Source: Rhodobiaceae bacterium (GTDB taxonomy: Bacteria > Pseudomonadota > Alphaproteobacteria > Parvibaculales > Parvibaculaceae). Taken from it: a stretch of DNA of 64,000 nt. Below the pieces are notes generated by a model that saw nothing but the letters and a program-made list of their open reading frames with translations, did not search any database and was not told the DNA's origin. This document shows positions 25,197 through 35,464 of this stretch, piece after piece (position 1 is the stretch's first letter; each line of letters starts with the position of its first letter). The stretch is taken from positions 1 through 64,000 of the forward strand of contig JAAWWE010000007.1 in the NCBI GenBank assembly GCA_021404525.1. The letters are read 5' to 3'. Both the position numbers and the translations under genes were made by a program.

Positions 25197-26014
25197 AACC
25201 CGTCTTTCCCATGCAGCGGCCGGAAAGGCAAGCCCAGGCTCCAGCTGATCCGCGTCGGTTCCTCATCCCGGAACGCACCTAGCCCTATTTCCATCTCCTG
25301 ATGACCTTTTTCTGGGGCTTCCCGGTAGGTGCCGAAAAGACGGTCCCAGATCGAAAAGTTGAAACCGAAATTGCTGTCGGTTTCCCGCTGGATGACAGAG
25401 TGATGGACGCGATGCATGTCTGGTGTGACAAAAACCTGCCGGATGAGACGATCGGCCCAACCTGCAAGCCGCACATTCCCATGATTAAAGAGGGAAGTTG
25501 CATTCAGAACGATTTCAAAAAGGATGACGGCCACTGCAGGTGCACCCAGCAGCACGACAGCGCCGATTTTGATACCCATGCTCAGGAGAATCTCAATGGG
25601 GTGAAAACGAATACCTGTTGAGGTGTCGATATCTGGATCCGCGTGATGCACCTGATGAAGGCGCCAAAAAACGGGGACGTGATGAAACAGCACATGCTGC
25701 GCATAAATAAGGAGGTCAAGAAGGACAAATGCGACGATGCAGGCGAGCGGGTAGGGCAGGCTTAGAAAGTTAAGCAGGCCTATGGATTGGCTTTCCGCCC
25801 AGGCTGCCGCCCCAACCGCTAAAACCGGAACGAAAACACGCAGCATCAATCCGTTGACAATGCTGAGCCCCAGATTTGTGGACCAGCGCCTGAGTTTTGA
25901 GAAAGAGGGTGGGCGTTTGGGGGCCAGATACTCCCAAAGCCCCATCGCACCTAGGACACCAAGGAAAACAGCCAGGCGAAGCTCTGGTTCAACGCTCAGA
26001 AGAGCTTCCTCCAT
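25193..26014 (-). CDS. Sterol desaturase/fatty acid hydroxylase family protein
   Basis: Integral membrane di-iron oxygenase of 273 residues with four to five spans. The histidine boxes are visible: HHVPVFWRLHQVHH (111-124), FNHGN (178) and HRVHHS (201-206). Substrates of bacterial members include sterols, carotenoids and lipid chains; none can be assigned. It ends in an ATGA overlap with sixA and is preceded by the TerB gene in the same direction after 41 bases. Confidence 0.9.
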   Translation of the reverse strand: MEEALLSVEPELRLAVFLGVLGAMGLWEYLAPKRPPSFSKLRRWSTNLGLSIVNGLMLRVFVPVLAVGAAAWAESQSIGLLNFLSLPYPLACIVAFVLLDLLIYAQHVLFHHVPVFWRLHQVHHADPDIDTSTGIRFHPIEILLSMGIKIGAVVLLGAPAVAVILFEIVLNATSLFNHGNVRLAGWADRLIRQVFVTPDMHRVHHSVIQRETDSNFGFNFSIWDRLFGTYREAPEKGHQEMEIGLGAFRDEEPTRISWSLGLPFRPLHGKDGL

Positions 26015-26055
26015 CGCTAACCCCCGGATTGTTGAGTGTCGTTGTCGCTAAGACT

Positions 26056-26469
26056 TTAAAGGGTCGCGTGACGCGCGCGGGCACCACGTTCAATGGCCGC
26101 CGCAGAGAGTTTTTCAATGCCCAGCGTATCGCGCAGGATCTGAAGCAAGCGAAGTTCTTCCTGTCCAACAGCCAAATCTGCTGCGGCAACATCTACCGCC
26201 AGTGCATAAGCTGTTTCATACATATGTGGTGGCAGCGCATCGCGGGCGAGACCAAACACGGCGTCCAGCCCACCATCTTCTGCCAGAATCGACGCGCACT
26301 CTTCAGCGATGCCGAGGAGGCGGTCTGCGTTGAAATCTTTGAAGACAGGCAGGTTCGTGACGATATTGCCGATTTTCCGAGTTTCATTGTCACTGATGGC
26401 CGCATCAACAGCGGACATGGTCACCATGACGTAGATGAGAGCGGTATGGGGGTTAATCGTCTGCGACAT
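26056..26469 (-). CDS. TerB-family protein
   Basis: A 137-residue all-helical cytosolic protein of the tellurite-resistance TerB superfamily. It has ISDNETRKIGNIV, the acidic VAAADLAVGQEELRLLQ segment characteristic of the family's metal-binding helix pair, and LRDTLGI near the end. TerB proteins bind metals in some systems and are often found as single genes with no known role. No other ter genes are in the window. Confidence 0.85.
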   Translation of the reverse strand: MSQTINPHTALIYVMVTMSAVDAAISDNETRKIGNIVTNLPVFKDFNADRLLGIAEECASILAEDGGLDAVFGLARDALPPHMYETAYALAVDVAAADLAVGQEELRLLQILRDTLGIEKLSAAAIERGARARHATL

Positions 26470-26578
26470 AAAGCTAGCCTATTTCTGGAATGCGACCCGT
26501 CTGCGAAATCAGGCGGGCAAGGACACGCAACTTAGGAAGCCATGGCCGGAAGAGCAAGAGGCCAGAAGAGCCCAGGAA

Positions 26579-29452
26579 TCAAGGGTTTGTGAGAAATTTC
26601 CGCATTTCAACGATTGTTTCAGCGAGACTGAGGCGCTCAATCGGTGTTTCTGGCGGAAATGCGGTTGTCAGTCGGGTCGGCAAGCGATTGTCCAGCAGCA
26701 CGAAAACCCCCTTGTCTGTAGCGGTTCGCACCAAACGACCGAAGGCTTGCTGCAGCCGCAACCGGGTAATCATATCGGTATACCGCCCGCCCCCAAAGGC
26801 GGCCCGACGGGCCTTGTAGAGAATGTCTGGGCGGGGCCAGGGGGTGCGGTCGAGAACGATGAGCCGCAATGAAGATCCAGGCACATCCACGCCGTCGCGC
26901 ACAGCGTCTGTTCCCAGCAGGCAGGATTTTTCTTCTGCCCGGAATATGTCGACCAGTGTGCCGGTGTCGATGGCATCAATATGCTGCGCGTAGAGCGGCA
27001 GCCCTGCGGTTTCGAGGGGTTCCACGAGTTTGGCATAGACAGCTCGCAATCGATTGACGGCGGTGAATAAGCCAAGTCCACCACCACCGGCTGTCAGAAA
27101 AAGATCGCGATAGGCACTGGCGACTTGGTCGGCACGGTCCCGGGCGACATCCTGAACGACAAAAATGCGAGACTGCGCTTCATAGTCAAACGGCGAGGTG
27201 AAGTGGGCGCGCTCCACAGGCGTCGGGAGGTGTGTCACGCCTGTCCTTACCTCTGCTGTCTGCCAGCCATCGTCTGGCTCATCATCGACAGCGATCCGGT
27301 CTCTGAGCGTGGCCGAAGTGATGAGCCCTCCATGGAGGGGTTGCAACACGGCTTCTGCGAATGGCGCGCTTGGATCGATCCAATGCCGGTGCAGACCAAT
27401 ATCGAAGTCTGTCCCGCCAATCCGTTCAATTGAGAGCCAGTCGACAAAGGCTTCCTTTGGGTCGCTCATCAGATCGGACAGCATCATCCGCCAGGCGGGA
27501 AGTGTTGCCCGACCGCGCCTGTCCAGCCCGCGAATGGCAGCGTCCATCCTTGTTTTGGTCGTTGTGTCGAGCGTCTCATTGTGCTCATCCATAAGGTGTC
27601 GCAGACGGTCCGAAAGGGCGCTAAAGGACCGCCCCAGTTGCGCGAGGGCAACGTCAAGACTCGCCGCAGTCTCGTGCAGGTCGTCATCAGCCGGGCGCAG
27701 GTCTGATTCAAGGGAATAAGGACTGTCTGGGTAATCTGAACGTGCAAGCACAGCATGCCGGACGGCGGTCAAGAACGCTTCTGCAGGTCCTTTTGCCGCC
27801 TCAGACCCGATGCGTGACAACCACCCAGGTGAGGGCAGTGCTGCCGCCGCCCGAGTTGCCGCGTCTAAAAGAGTTTCGCCTGCCTCATCGCCTGCGAGAA
27901 GGTCGCTGACACGGTCTTGCAGCCCGCGACTGCGTCGGCGGCGCCCGTCTTCCGGGCCTCTAGTCCATCTTCGAAGTTCAGACATCTCCCGTCCGCTCAG
28001 GAAGGAGGAAAAGGCACTGTCGGCTGCATCAAAAAGGTGGTGCCCTTCATCGAAGACAATGTGACGCCGAGCATACAGGTTCATCGGCTCGTCATCTTCA
28101 GCGCCCCCAGCTGTGTCTTCGCTAGGGGCTTCTGTGTCAGGACGCGCAAGTGTGTGGTCAAGGGCGGCCTGGATCATGATGAGCGCGTGGTTTGCGACCA
28201 CTATTTGAGCGCGCCGCGCCTTGCGGACAGCCTTTTCAATGAAACACTTTTTGTAGTGGGCGCAGGCTGAGTAGGAGCATTCGCCCCGCCGGTCAGTAAG
28301 GCCCGCAGCGACGCTCTCAGCGCCCATAGCACCTGGCAGCCAGGCGGGGAAATCTCCACCGACCATATCTCCATCCCGGCTGTAGCGGGCCCACCTTGCC
28401 ATGAGGATGGCCGCCGCCCCTTGTGTCCCCGTAAGAAGCCCGCCGGCGGTTTCTTCAAGGTTGAGCAGACAGAGGTAGTTTTCACGCCCTTTGCGGATGA
28501 CGCTTTTTTCTTCTTTTTCTTGTGGGTCTGGGAAAAGGCGCGTGAGTTCTTGGTCAAGCTGGCGTTGAAGGTTTTTGGTATATGTCGACAGCCAGACTGT
28601 ACCGTCATTCTGTTCAGCCCAGAGGCTTGCCGGAGCGATGTAGCCGAGCGTTTTTCCGGTTCCTGTACCCGCTTCCGCCAGCAGCAACTGAGGCGCGCCT
28701 GCTGTTTTCCGTGGTGAGAAAGCTTTGGCTGCAGTCGCTGTATAGGCTGCTTGTTGGTCGCGTTCCTCTGCGTCAGCTCCAGTCAGTAGCTGAAGTCGCG
28801 CACGTGCCGCTTCCGGGTCAACCGGTTGAGCGCTCGGCGGCGGCGGCGGCGGTTGGTCTTCCCACTCTTCTAGTCGTGACCAGATATCCAGGCGCGCCCG
28901 TGCAGCGGCGACAGAGTTCGGCGCGAGGTCACCAAGAGCGTTGATGACCAGAGGGGCCCAGGGCCAGCCGGTATCCATCAGAGCTTTGGCCATGCGTGCC
29001 GCTTCCTCCCGGTCTGGGTAGGTCGGATTTTGCAGCTCGCTCAGAAGTGATTTCGTGATGAGATGGAGCGTGAGGGCTGCTTCCTCAGCATTGGTAGGCG
29101 CGCCGAGCCCAACTTGCTGTGCAAGCCCCGCTGGTGTTGGAACACAGAACTGGGCAGGACGAACAAAGGCGAAAAGTTCCAAAACGTCAAACAGTCCTGG
29201 ATAAAGGCTTTTGCCACTCGCTGCACCTCTGCGGCCGGCAGCTCCTGCTGCGCGCCTGGCTGTGAACCGTCGGTGACAGAGGAGGAGGGGTTGCTCTGCG
29301 AGCGCAGTGATTGCCCCTTCAGCATCCCATTCGACCACTTCCCCATCATTTGACACACCGATTGCGCCGCCGCCGGGCAGGGGCACGGCAGCTATGAGCG
29401 TTGCAGAGACGTCGTCTTGTTCAAAAGAATCGGGAGTGGGAAAATCAGACAT
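26579..29452 (-). CDS. DinG/XPD-type ATP-dependent DNA helicase
   Basis: A superfamily 2 helicase of 957 residues. Walker A AGTGTGKT is near 261-268, the iron-sulfur cluster cysteines at about 328, 392, 397 and 403 (CSYSACAHYKKC), the DEGH box at about 468-471, and the C-terminal helicase motifs in GTDAVRDGVDVPG and QAFGRLVRTATDKG. The N-terminal 230 residues are not an exonuclease domain and include a Pro run near 200. ATG 29452 is preferred over a GTG one codon earlier. It is the alphaproteobacterial DinG-like type; a role in repair or R-loop removal is inferred from the family. Confidence 0.92.
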   Translation of the reverse strand: MSDFPTPDSFEQDDVSATLIAAVPLPGGGAIGVSNDGEVVEWDAEGAITALAEQPLLLCHRRFTARRAAGAAGRRGAASGKSLYPGLFDVLELFAFVRPAQFCVPTPAGLAQQVGLGAPTNAEEAALTLHLITKSLLSELQNPTYPDREEAARMAKALMDTGWPWAPLVINALGDLAPNSVAAARARLDIWSRLEEWEDQPPPPPPSAQPVDPEAARARLQLLTGADAEERDQQAAYTATAAKAFSPRKTAGAPQLLLAEAGTGTGKTLGYIAPASLWAEQNDGTVWLSTYTKNLQRQLDQELTRLFPDPQEKEEKSVIRKGRENYLCLLNLEETAGGLLTGTQGAAAILMARWARYSRDGDMVGGDFPAWLPGAMGAESVAAGLTDRRGECSYSACAHYKKCFIEKAVRKARRAQIVVANHALIMIQAALDHTLARPDTEAPSEDTAGGAEDDEPMNLYARRHIVFDEGHHLFDAADSAFSSFLSGREMSELRRWTRGPEDGRRRRSRGLQDRVSDLLAGDEAGETLLDAATRAAAALPSPGWLSRIGSEAAKGPAEAFLTAVRHAVLARSDYPDSPYSLESDLRPADDDLHETAASLDVALAQLGRSFSALSDRLRHLMDEHNETLDTTTKTRMDAAIRGLDRRGRATLPAWRMMLSDLMSDPKEAFVDWLSIERIGGTDFDIGLHRHWIDPSAPFAEAVLQPLHGGLITSATLRDRIAVDDEPDDGWQTAEVRTGVTHLPTPVERAHFTSPFDYEAQSRIFVVQDVARDRADQVASAYRDLFLTAGGGGLGLFTAVNRLRAVYAKLVEPLETAGLPLYAQHIDAIDTGTLVDIFRAEEKSCLLGTDAVRDGVDVPGSSLRLIVLDRTPWPRPDILYKARRAAFGGGRYTDMITRLRLQQAFGRLVRTATDKGVFVLLDNRLPTRLTTAFPPETPIERLSLAETIVEMRKFLTNP

Positions 29453-29490
29453 CACCCGCAGTATAGCGGAGCTATCAGAAGGATTGAGTT

Positions 29491-31347
29491 TTATCCTGCA
29501 AGAGCAGGATAGGCTCTGGCGAGCGCGTTGGCGCCGGACTTGAACTTAGCGTCCAACTGGCCGACGCGCTCAGAAAGCACCTGATCGCGGGTGGCATCTG
29601 GAAGATCATCAAGGAGGTGCGACGCGCCGCCTGAAAGGCCCGTTAGACCAATCGCATTGGCTTCGATTGCCAGGCTCTCAGCCATCGCCCGCAGCGTTCG
29701 ATGATCACCGCGCCTTACCGCTTCGCTGATGGCTTTTTGCAGATCAGCGATCGTGTGGATGGCATCGCCGAGATGATCGGCAATGCGAGCGGTGCCAAGG
29801 TCCTGCTCCAGCTCATAAATCCGGTCGAAATCGAGGACCTGGCCGGTGTTGGCTGCAGTTTGCCGTTGTTTCTCGGTGTGCCGCCGGCGGTGTTTCGGAT
29901 GCCGATTGATATCAGGTGCCAAAACGAACCAGGCGGTAAAGCCGCCGCCAATCATACTGTCGGCACCCGCTCGCCCGCCCATCAAACGCACCAGACGGTC
30001 ACAAATCGTTAGATTGACATCGCGGCGATTCAGAGGTGCATGATCCCCTTCATTGTCGAGCGAAGAGAAGAGGCGTGCTGCATCTTCAGATGGCATGCCT
30101 GCACCTGTATCCGTGACGGAGAACCTGATGCCAACTTCTTCATCAATGTCGACTGGCGAAAGACGCACGATGACGCCACCCACTTCTGTCGTGCGGAGGG
30201 CGCGGACGATCAGATTGACCAGGGCTTGTTTCACGCGGTCCGGGTCGTTGTGAATTGTTTTCGGCGTTCCTGGCAGCTCATCGACCTCAATCGACAGCTT
30301 CCTGGAAGATGCATCATGGCGTGTCACATGGATTGCAGCCTGGGCAATTTCAACGGGTGATAGATCGGTCGGCCGCAACTTGATCGAAAGGGCTTCCATC
30401 TCTGTCAAATCGGATAGGTCGTCCACAAGTCGGTTCAAAAGACGGCTCGACTCTTCTACCCCGCGCGCATAGCTGCGTTGCTTCTCGTCCAATTCGGTTG
30501 CTTCGAGCATGTGTGCAAGGCCTGAGAGGCTGGCGAGCGGTGACCGGATCTCATGTGTCACCATAGACAAAAAATCCTGCCGAGAACGCGCTGCTTTTCG
30601 GGCCACCGCAAAGGCAGTTTCGGCATCTTTCGCCTTCTTTTCAGCGTCGGCTTTCGCCTCAGCTAGTCCGCTAACCAGTTCATCATTCTGCAGCTGCAGC
30701 GCAATTGCGGAGATGCTGGTCAAATGCAGGGTCTTGGTGGCCGAATAGAGAGCAATCCACATCAGCGAGCTAAGGACGGCCATAAGCTGGCCCTCCCAAC
30801 CGGCGCCGATGAGAAGAGCGACCATTCCTGGCAGAGCCGCGGTTGCGGTATATCCAAGCATGGCTCTTGGATATACATGCCGCGAAATCACCGTATTGAG
30901 ACACAAACCTGCGACAACCACGCCGAAGACAGCCTGCGATGCAAAAGGGGCATCAGGCAGCCATAGGACGCCGGCCGAGCCCCAAGCGCCACCGGAAAGA
31001 AGGCAGATGAGAGCGTATCGATCTCCCCATGACTTAGCGGGAACCTCTTGGTTCTCATCAGAATGATATCGTAACCGCAGCAAGTTGAAGGCTGATTGGG
31101 ATGCGACGAGCAATCCAAACGGGATCAGGAGTTCAGGAATTGACGAAGTGCTCATGAAAGGCAGCCAAACCACTGCCAGGGCAACAAAGATAATGATGCT
31201 GCCAGATTTGCCCAGATCGAACAGCTGACGCACCTGTTCAGCCTCAATCCGCGGATCAAGTACAGGCGACGGGGCGTCGAGACGCTCAGCAGATGTGCCA
31301 TCATCTGCTGGATTGCTGATCTTGGATGGTTCGGCGGACAAACTCAC
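29491..31347 (-). CDS. Membrane histidine kinase with degenerate HPt-like tail
   Basis: Starts at GTG 31347, where GAAGGAG lies seven bases upstream; longer in-frame readings run into the lysS promoter and first codons. The 618-residue protein has about six membrane spans (46-215), a coiled coil, the phospho-accepting His265 in THEIRSPLASL, an N-box NLIVRALRTT with the second Asn replaced, and the G1 box DTGAGMP at about 413. After the catalytic domain, residues 507-618 resemble an HPt helix bundle, but the phosphate-accepting His is Glu557 (AESLAIEANAIGL). Partner regulator unknown; two stand-alone receivers lie 9 kb away. Confidence 0.85.
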   Translation of the reverse strand: MSLSAEPSKISNPADDGTSAERLDAPSPVLDPRIEAEQVRQLFDLGKSGSIIIFVALAVVWLPFMSTSSIPELLIPFGLLVASQSAFNLLRLRYHSDENQEVPAKSWGDRYALICLLSGGAWGSAGVLWLPDAPFASQAVFGVVVAGLCLNTVISRHVYPRAMLGYTATAALPGMVALLIGAGWEGQLMAVLSSLMWIALYSATKTLHLTSISAIALQLQNDELVSGLAEAKADAEKKAKDAETAFAVARKAARSRQDFLSMVTHEIRSPLASLSGLAHMLEATELDEKQRSYARGVEESSRLLNRLVDDLSDLTEMEALSIKLRPTDLSPVEIAQAAIHVTRHDASSRKLSIEVDELPGTPKTIHNDPDRVKQALVNLIVRALRTTEVGGVIVRLSPVDIDEEVGIRFSVTDTGAGMPSEDAARLFSSLDNEGDHAPLNRRDVNLTICDRLVRLMGGRAGADSMIGGGFTAWFVLAPDINRHPKHRRRHTEKQRQTAANTGQVLDFDRIYELEQDLGTARIADHLGDAIHTIADLQKAISEAVRRGDHRTLRAMAESLAIEANAIGLTGLSGGASHLLDDLPDATRDQVLSERVGQLDAKFKSGANALARAYPALAG

Positions 31348-31410
31348 ACCGCCACTCCTTCTATTGCCGGTCGCCCGGAAAACAACCTCACGAGTCCCAC
31401 AGAGGTTGCG

Positions 31411-31439
31411 TTGACTGACACCTGTCGAAAGCCTAGTTT
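31411..31439 (+). promoter_or_regulatory. Predicted lysS promoter
   Basis: TTGACT (31411-31416), 17-base spacer and TAGTTT (31434-31439), 41 bases upstream of the lysS start in the gap between divergent genes. Confidence 0.35.
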
Positions 31440-31479
31440 CCGGGGCTTTAAAAACCTTTAAGCAGTAATTGAGGCAATT

Positions 31480-33111
31480 ATGTCCAGTGATCAGTCGACG
31501 GCATCTGTGCCTGCCAGTTTGGCAGAGCTCCAAGATCTCGGTCAGTCCGCCAAGGCCTGGCCGTTCGAAGAAGCCCGAAAACTGGTCAAACGCTTGGAAA
31601 AGCGCGGGGCTGACAAGGGCGAGGTCCTGTTTGAGACAGGGTACGGTCCGAGCGGACTGCCCCATATTGGGACATTCGGCGAGGTCGCCCGCACGACCAT
31701 GGTGCGGCATGCCTTCCAGATCCTGATGCCGGATGTGCCCACAAAATTGCTCTGTTTCTCAGATGATATGGACGGGCTGCGCAAGGTTCCCGACAATGTG
31801 CCCAACAAAGAGATGCTGACTGAGCATCTGAACCGGCCACTCACCAAGGTGCCCGATCCCTTCGGGACACATGATAGTTTCGGGGCCCACAATAACGCGC
31901 GCCTTCAGGCCTTTCTCGACAGCTACGGCTTTGAGTATGAGTTTGCGTCGTCTACCGACTATTATACCTCAGGGCGCTTTGACGAGATGCTCCTGAAGGT
32001 ATTGGAGAAATTCGACGATATTCTCGACATTATGTTGCCGACTTTGCGACAGGAACGGCGCGGCACCTACTCGCCAGTCCTGCCAATTTCACCAGTGACA
32101 GGAGAAGTGCTCTATGTGCCTCTCCTAGAGAGAAACGCTTCAAAAGGCACTGTCGTTTTTGAAGATCCTGCAAATGGCGAGAAGACTGAAGTGCCGATCA
32201 CTGGCGGGCACTGCAAGCTTCAGTGGAAGGCGGACTGGGCCATGCGCTGGGCCGCGCTCAAAGTTGACTATGAAATGGCGGGCAAGGACCTGATTGATAG
32301 CGTGAAGCTGTCGAACAAAATTACACGGGTCCTCGGCGAACAACCGCCAGAGGGATTTAATTATGAGCTGTTCCTCGATGAAAACGGGGAAAAGATCTCA
32401 AAGTCGCGCGGAAATGGCCTGACCATCGATGAGTGGCTTCGATATGCCAGCCCGGAAAGCCTGTCACTCTTTATGTATCAGGCGCCACGCAAGGCAAAGC
32501 GCCTCTACTTTGATGTCATCCCGAAGAACGTGGATGAATATCTGTCCCACCTGACAGGTTTTCCTGGCCAGGAACCAAAGGCGCAGATAGGCAATCCCGT
32601 GTGGCACATTCATGAGGGAGTGCCACCTGTATCAGACGTCCCGATCAGCTACTCGTTGCTTCTTAATCTGGTGAGTGCGAGCCATTCGGAAGACCCGGCA
32701 GTTCTCTGGGGTTTCATTCAGAATTATGCGCCCGATGCGACGCCGGAAAACCACCCGAAGCTGAATGATCTGGTGGGCTATGCGATCAACTATTTCCATG
32801 ACTTCGTAAAGCCCAACAAGTCTTATCGCACGATGACCGATGCCGAACGACCAGCGTTTGAAGCACTGGTTGCGAAGCTGGATGCTGCAGATATCCATAT
32901 GACCGGGGAAGACTTGCAGTCGCACGTCTATGAAGTGGGCAAAACCCATGACTTCGAAAACCTGCGCGACTGGTTCAAAGCACTTTACGAAGTGCTGCTT
33001 GGCGAAAGCCAGGGGCCTCGCTTTGGGTCCTTCATTGCACTTTATGGGGTGAAGGAAACGGCGGCACTGATCCGTCGCGCGCTTGCCGGTGAGGATCTGT
33101 CTGAAGGGTGA
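31480..33111 (+). CDS. lysS: Class I lysyl-tRNA synthetase
   Basis: Charges tRNA-Lys. The 543-residue enzyme is of the class I (archaeal-like, LysK) type common in alphaproteobacteria, not the class II LysRS of most bacteria. The HIGH motif appears as PHIG at 61-64 and KMSKS as KISKS at 305-309. The C-terminal helical domain (about 380-543) binds the anticodon. Transcribed divergently from the histidine kinase. I see no T-box or other riboswitch ahead of it. Confidence 0.96.
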   Translation: MSSDQSTASVPASLAELQDLGQSAKAWPFEEARKLVKRLEKRGADKGEVLFETGYGPSGLPHIGTFGEVARTTMVRHAFQILMPDVPTKLLCFSDDMDGLRKVPDNVPNKEMLTEHLNRPLTKVPDPFGTHDSFGAHNNARLQAFLDSYGFEYEFASSTDYYTSGRFDEMLLKVLEKFDDILDIMLPTLRQERRGTYSPVLPISPVTGEVLYVPLLERNASKGTVVFEDPANGEKTEVPITGGHCKLQWKADWAMRWAALKVDYEMAGKDLIDSVKLSNKITRVLGEQPPEGFNYELFLDENGEKISKSRGNGLTIDEWLRYASPESLSLFMYQAPRKAKRLYFDVIPKNVDEYLSHLTGFPGQEPKAQIGNPVWHIHEGVPPVSDVPISYSLLLNLVSASHSEDPAVLWGFIQNYAPDATPENHPKLNDLVGYAINYFHDFVKPNKSYRTMTDAERPAFEALVAKLDAADIHMTGEDLQSHVYEVGKTHDFENLRDWFKALYEVLLGESQGPRFGSFIALYGVKETAALIRRALAGEDLSEG

Positions 33112-33167
33112 CCCCGGCTGACATTTTCTTGAAGCGCCTGCCATTGTGATGGTGGGGCGAAAGCCCC

Positions 33168-34622
33168 ATGATCACTGGCATGTTGAGAAACCTTGTGATG
33201 ATCGGAAGTTTGGCGCTGGCACTGTGTGCCTGTGCTGGGCTGCCCGAGCCCAGTGACCGCCTGGCACAATGCAGCTACCTGATAGATCGAGTAGATCAAC
33301 GAGTCGCAGACAAACAGGTCGGTGATGCTGAGGCGGAGCCCTTGGAAGGCTTTCCCTATCTAAGGATCAACCGTTTCCTGGTGAGCTTTAAAGATGAGTT
33401 GGAAGGCACAGCAGCTTTCGATGAGTGGGTTCGCAGATTGCGCGCCTTGGACCGGGAAGCGCGTCGCGTTGAACTGCAGAACCTGGACGCGGCCGACATT
33501 ATTTTCTCAGTCGATGAATGCGCCGACATGCTTCTTGCGACCGAGCGCGAGCATGAGGCTTTTAAGGCAAGACTGCTGACGGCGGCGCATCCGCCCCATC
33601 ACTATAGTGACTGGGTCCGTGCGGCCGGCCTCTATCCGCTGACACATATCGGCGTGGCGCTGGGCTTTGATCGTTGGAAGAGGGACAATCTACCGGTCTT
33701 TGCTGAAGATGCTGTACAATGGCGAGAGGTGGAAACCAACTACACGCTGCCGGCATCTTCTGACCTGCCTTTGAGTGACGCCGCCACCTTCATTGATCTC
33801 GCGACCCAAAATGTCCTCAACATTCCCGATCTCTCAGGATCAGTTTTGATGCGCATGGCAGAGGCCCATGCTCCAGTCTTCGCTGTAGAAGAAGCAGGCG
33901 CTGCGGATAGAATTGGCCGTCCATTCTGGAGCGGCGATAGCCCCGCACCACGTACAGATTCAAATGACCCTGCTATCTATGTCCGGCTGGCACACACCCG
34001 CATGAATGGCGAGGTGCTTCCCCAACTGGTTTACACAGTTTGGTTTCCCGAGCGTCCAAAGGAAGGGGCCTTCGACATTCTGGGAGGGCCGCTTGATGGT
34101 CTTGTCTGGCGGGTGACCCTCGACCGTCAAGGTCGCCCACTGGTCTATGACAGTTTTCATAGCTGTGGGTGTTATCACTTGTTCTTCCCGACCGATCTCG
34201 TTGAACGCGTGCCGGTCGCGGAAGATGAAGACTTGCGCGAAGAACCACTGACACCGGTGCAAGCACCACAGCTGCAAGAGGGAGAACGCATCGTGCTGCA
34301 TATCGCGTCAGGAAGTCATTATCTGCGTGGTCTCTCAGTAACAACAACATGGGCAGATGCCACCCCACTGCGCGTCGTTGATGAACATGCGGCGCCAGAA
34401 TTTGGACTTCGCTCGCTTGAAACTGAAGGGTCTGTTCGGCGATCTCTTTTTGCGCCTGATGGTATCGTGGCGGGGACTGAACGCACGGAACGCTTCATCC
34501 TTTGGCCCATGGGGATTTCGAGCCCAGGTGCCATGCGGCAATGGGGGACCCATGCCACGGCCTTTGTTGGGACGAGGCATGCCGACGATCCATATCTCTT
34601 TGATAAGGCGTTCAAACGATGA
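33168..34622 (+). CDS. Putative lipoprotein of unknown function
   Basis: A 484-residue protein with a lipoprotein signal: hydrophobic core to residue 19 and lipobox LCAC, lipidated Cys22. The mature protein has a helical N-terminal part (30-150), then a mainly beta region containing PQLVYTVWFPERP, GPLDGLVWRVTLD and FHSCGCYHLFFP, and later SGSHYLRGLS. The conserved-looking His and Cys residues (HSCGCYH) suggest a metal or active site, but I know no family for it. It overlaps the next gene by four bases, and the two are likely a functional pair. Confidence 0.8.
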   Translation: MITGMLRNLVMIGSLALALCACAGLPEPSDRLAQCSYLIDRVDQRVADKQVGDAEAEPLEGFPYLRINRFLVSFKDELEGTAAFDEWVRRLRALDREARRVELQNLDAADIIFSVDECADMLLATEREHEAFKARLLTAAHPPHHYSDWVRAAGLYPLTHIGVALGFDRWKRDNLPVFAEDAVQWREVETNYTLPASSDLPLSDAATFIDLATQNVLNIPDLSGSVLMRMAEAHAPVFAVEEAGAADRIGRPFWSGDSPAPRTDSNDPAIYVRLAHTRMNGEVLPQLVYTVWFPERPKEGAFDILGGPLDGLVWRVTLDRQGRPLVYDSFHSCGCYHLFFPTDLVERVPVAEDEDLREEPLTPVQAPQLQEGERIVLHIASGSHYLRGLSVTTTWADATPLRVVDEHAAPEFGLRSLETEGSVRRSLFAPDGIVAGTERTERFILWPMGISSPGAMRQWGTHATAFVGTRHADDPYLFDKAFKR

Positions 34623-35464
34623 GGCTATACAAGCAAACGCTGTTCAGCGTCGGCTTTTGGCTGATGATCGTCTCGAATGCTACGGCATCACCTGACTTGG
34701 CAACGGCACGCGCAATATTTGCGTCCGGTGATTTCATAGGTGCCGCAGAAGAAGCGCGGGCAACCCAAACTGCGGAAGGGATGGCGCTGGCGGCGCGTGC
34801 CGGATTGGTGCATGCGGATTTGATCGCAACGCCTGAGGATCGCTTGGCGTTTATCGCACGTGCGGAGGAAGATGCGCGCGCAGCAATCGCGGCTGAACCA
34901 GATTTCGCAGAGGGACATCTTCAACTTGCCGTAGCGCTTGGGTTTAAAGCCCGCCTTGAAGGTCGTCTGACCGCGCATGCTGAGGGGTATGCAGATGAAG
35001 CGCGTGCACACCTCGAATATGTCGCGGTGCGTGAACCAGACAATCCATGGATGCATGCCTTGCTTGGCGGCTGGCATTTGGAGATTTCAGAAGTAGGAGG
35101 GTTTCTTGGCCGCACAATCTATGGGGCTGATGTGGATGAGGGGATAGACGCCTATGGTCAAGCGCTCCGCTTGAGGCCCGACGATTTGATCATTATCTAC
35201 CAATGTGCATTGCAACTGGCCGCTCTGGGCGATGAGCCCTTCAGGAGTAGGGCAATAGCCTTGCTGCAAGAGGCCAGATTGTCGGACAATCCGGAAGCGC
35301 TCGAGACGCTGACATTTGAGCGCATGCGCATCCTCGAAGAGGCGCTTGCCACTGGCGATGACGCGACGATCGAACGCGTTGTTCAGTTGCAAAAGGGCGA
35401 AGAGGTTGCTCCTTCAACGCCAACCCGCCATCAGATCAAACCACCTATTGGCTTGCCCAAATGA
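34619..35464 (+). CDS. Exported TPR-like repeat protein
   Basis: A 281-residue protein with a Sec signal (cleavage probably after NATA, near residue 23) followed by helical repeats of the tetratricopeptide type: paired A-xx-A-x-EPDFAEGHLQLA, DEARAHLEYVAVREPDNPWMHALLG and DEGIDAYGQALRLRPDDL. These usually mediate protein contacts. Translation is coupled to the lipoprotein gene upstream through an ATGA overlap, and the two probably act together in the periplasm. Its last 20 bases overlap the convergent repressor gene. Confidence 0.8.
   Translation: MRLYKQTLFSVGFWLMIVSNATASPDLATARAIFASGDFIGAAEEARATQTAEGMALAARAGLVHADLIATPEDRLAFIARAEEDARAAIAAEPDFAEGHLQLAVALGFKARLEGRLTAHAEGYADEARAHLEYVAVREPDNPWMHALLGGWHLEISEVGGFLGRTIYGADVDEGIDAYGQALRLRPDDLIIIYQCALQLAALGDEPFRSRAIALLQEARLSDNPEALETLTFERMRILEEALATGDDATIERVVQLQKGEEVAPSTPTRHQIKPPIGLPK

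Noticed and set aside
31348-31710. 121-residue N-terminal extension of the histidine kinase
   Set aside because: It would cover the lysS promoter and first codons; a GTG with a strong GAAGGAG site at 31347 starts the recognisable protein.
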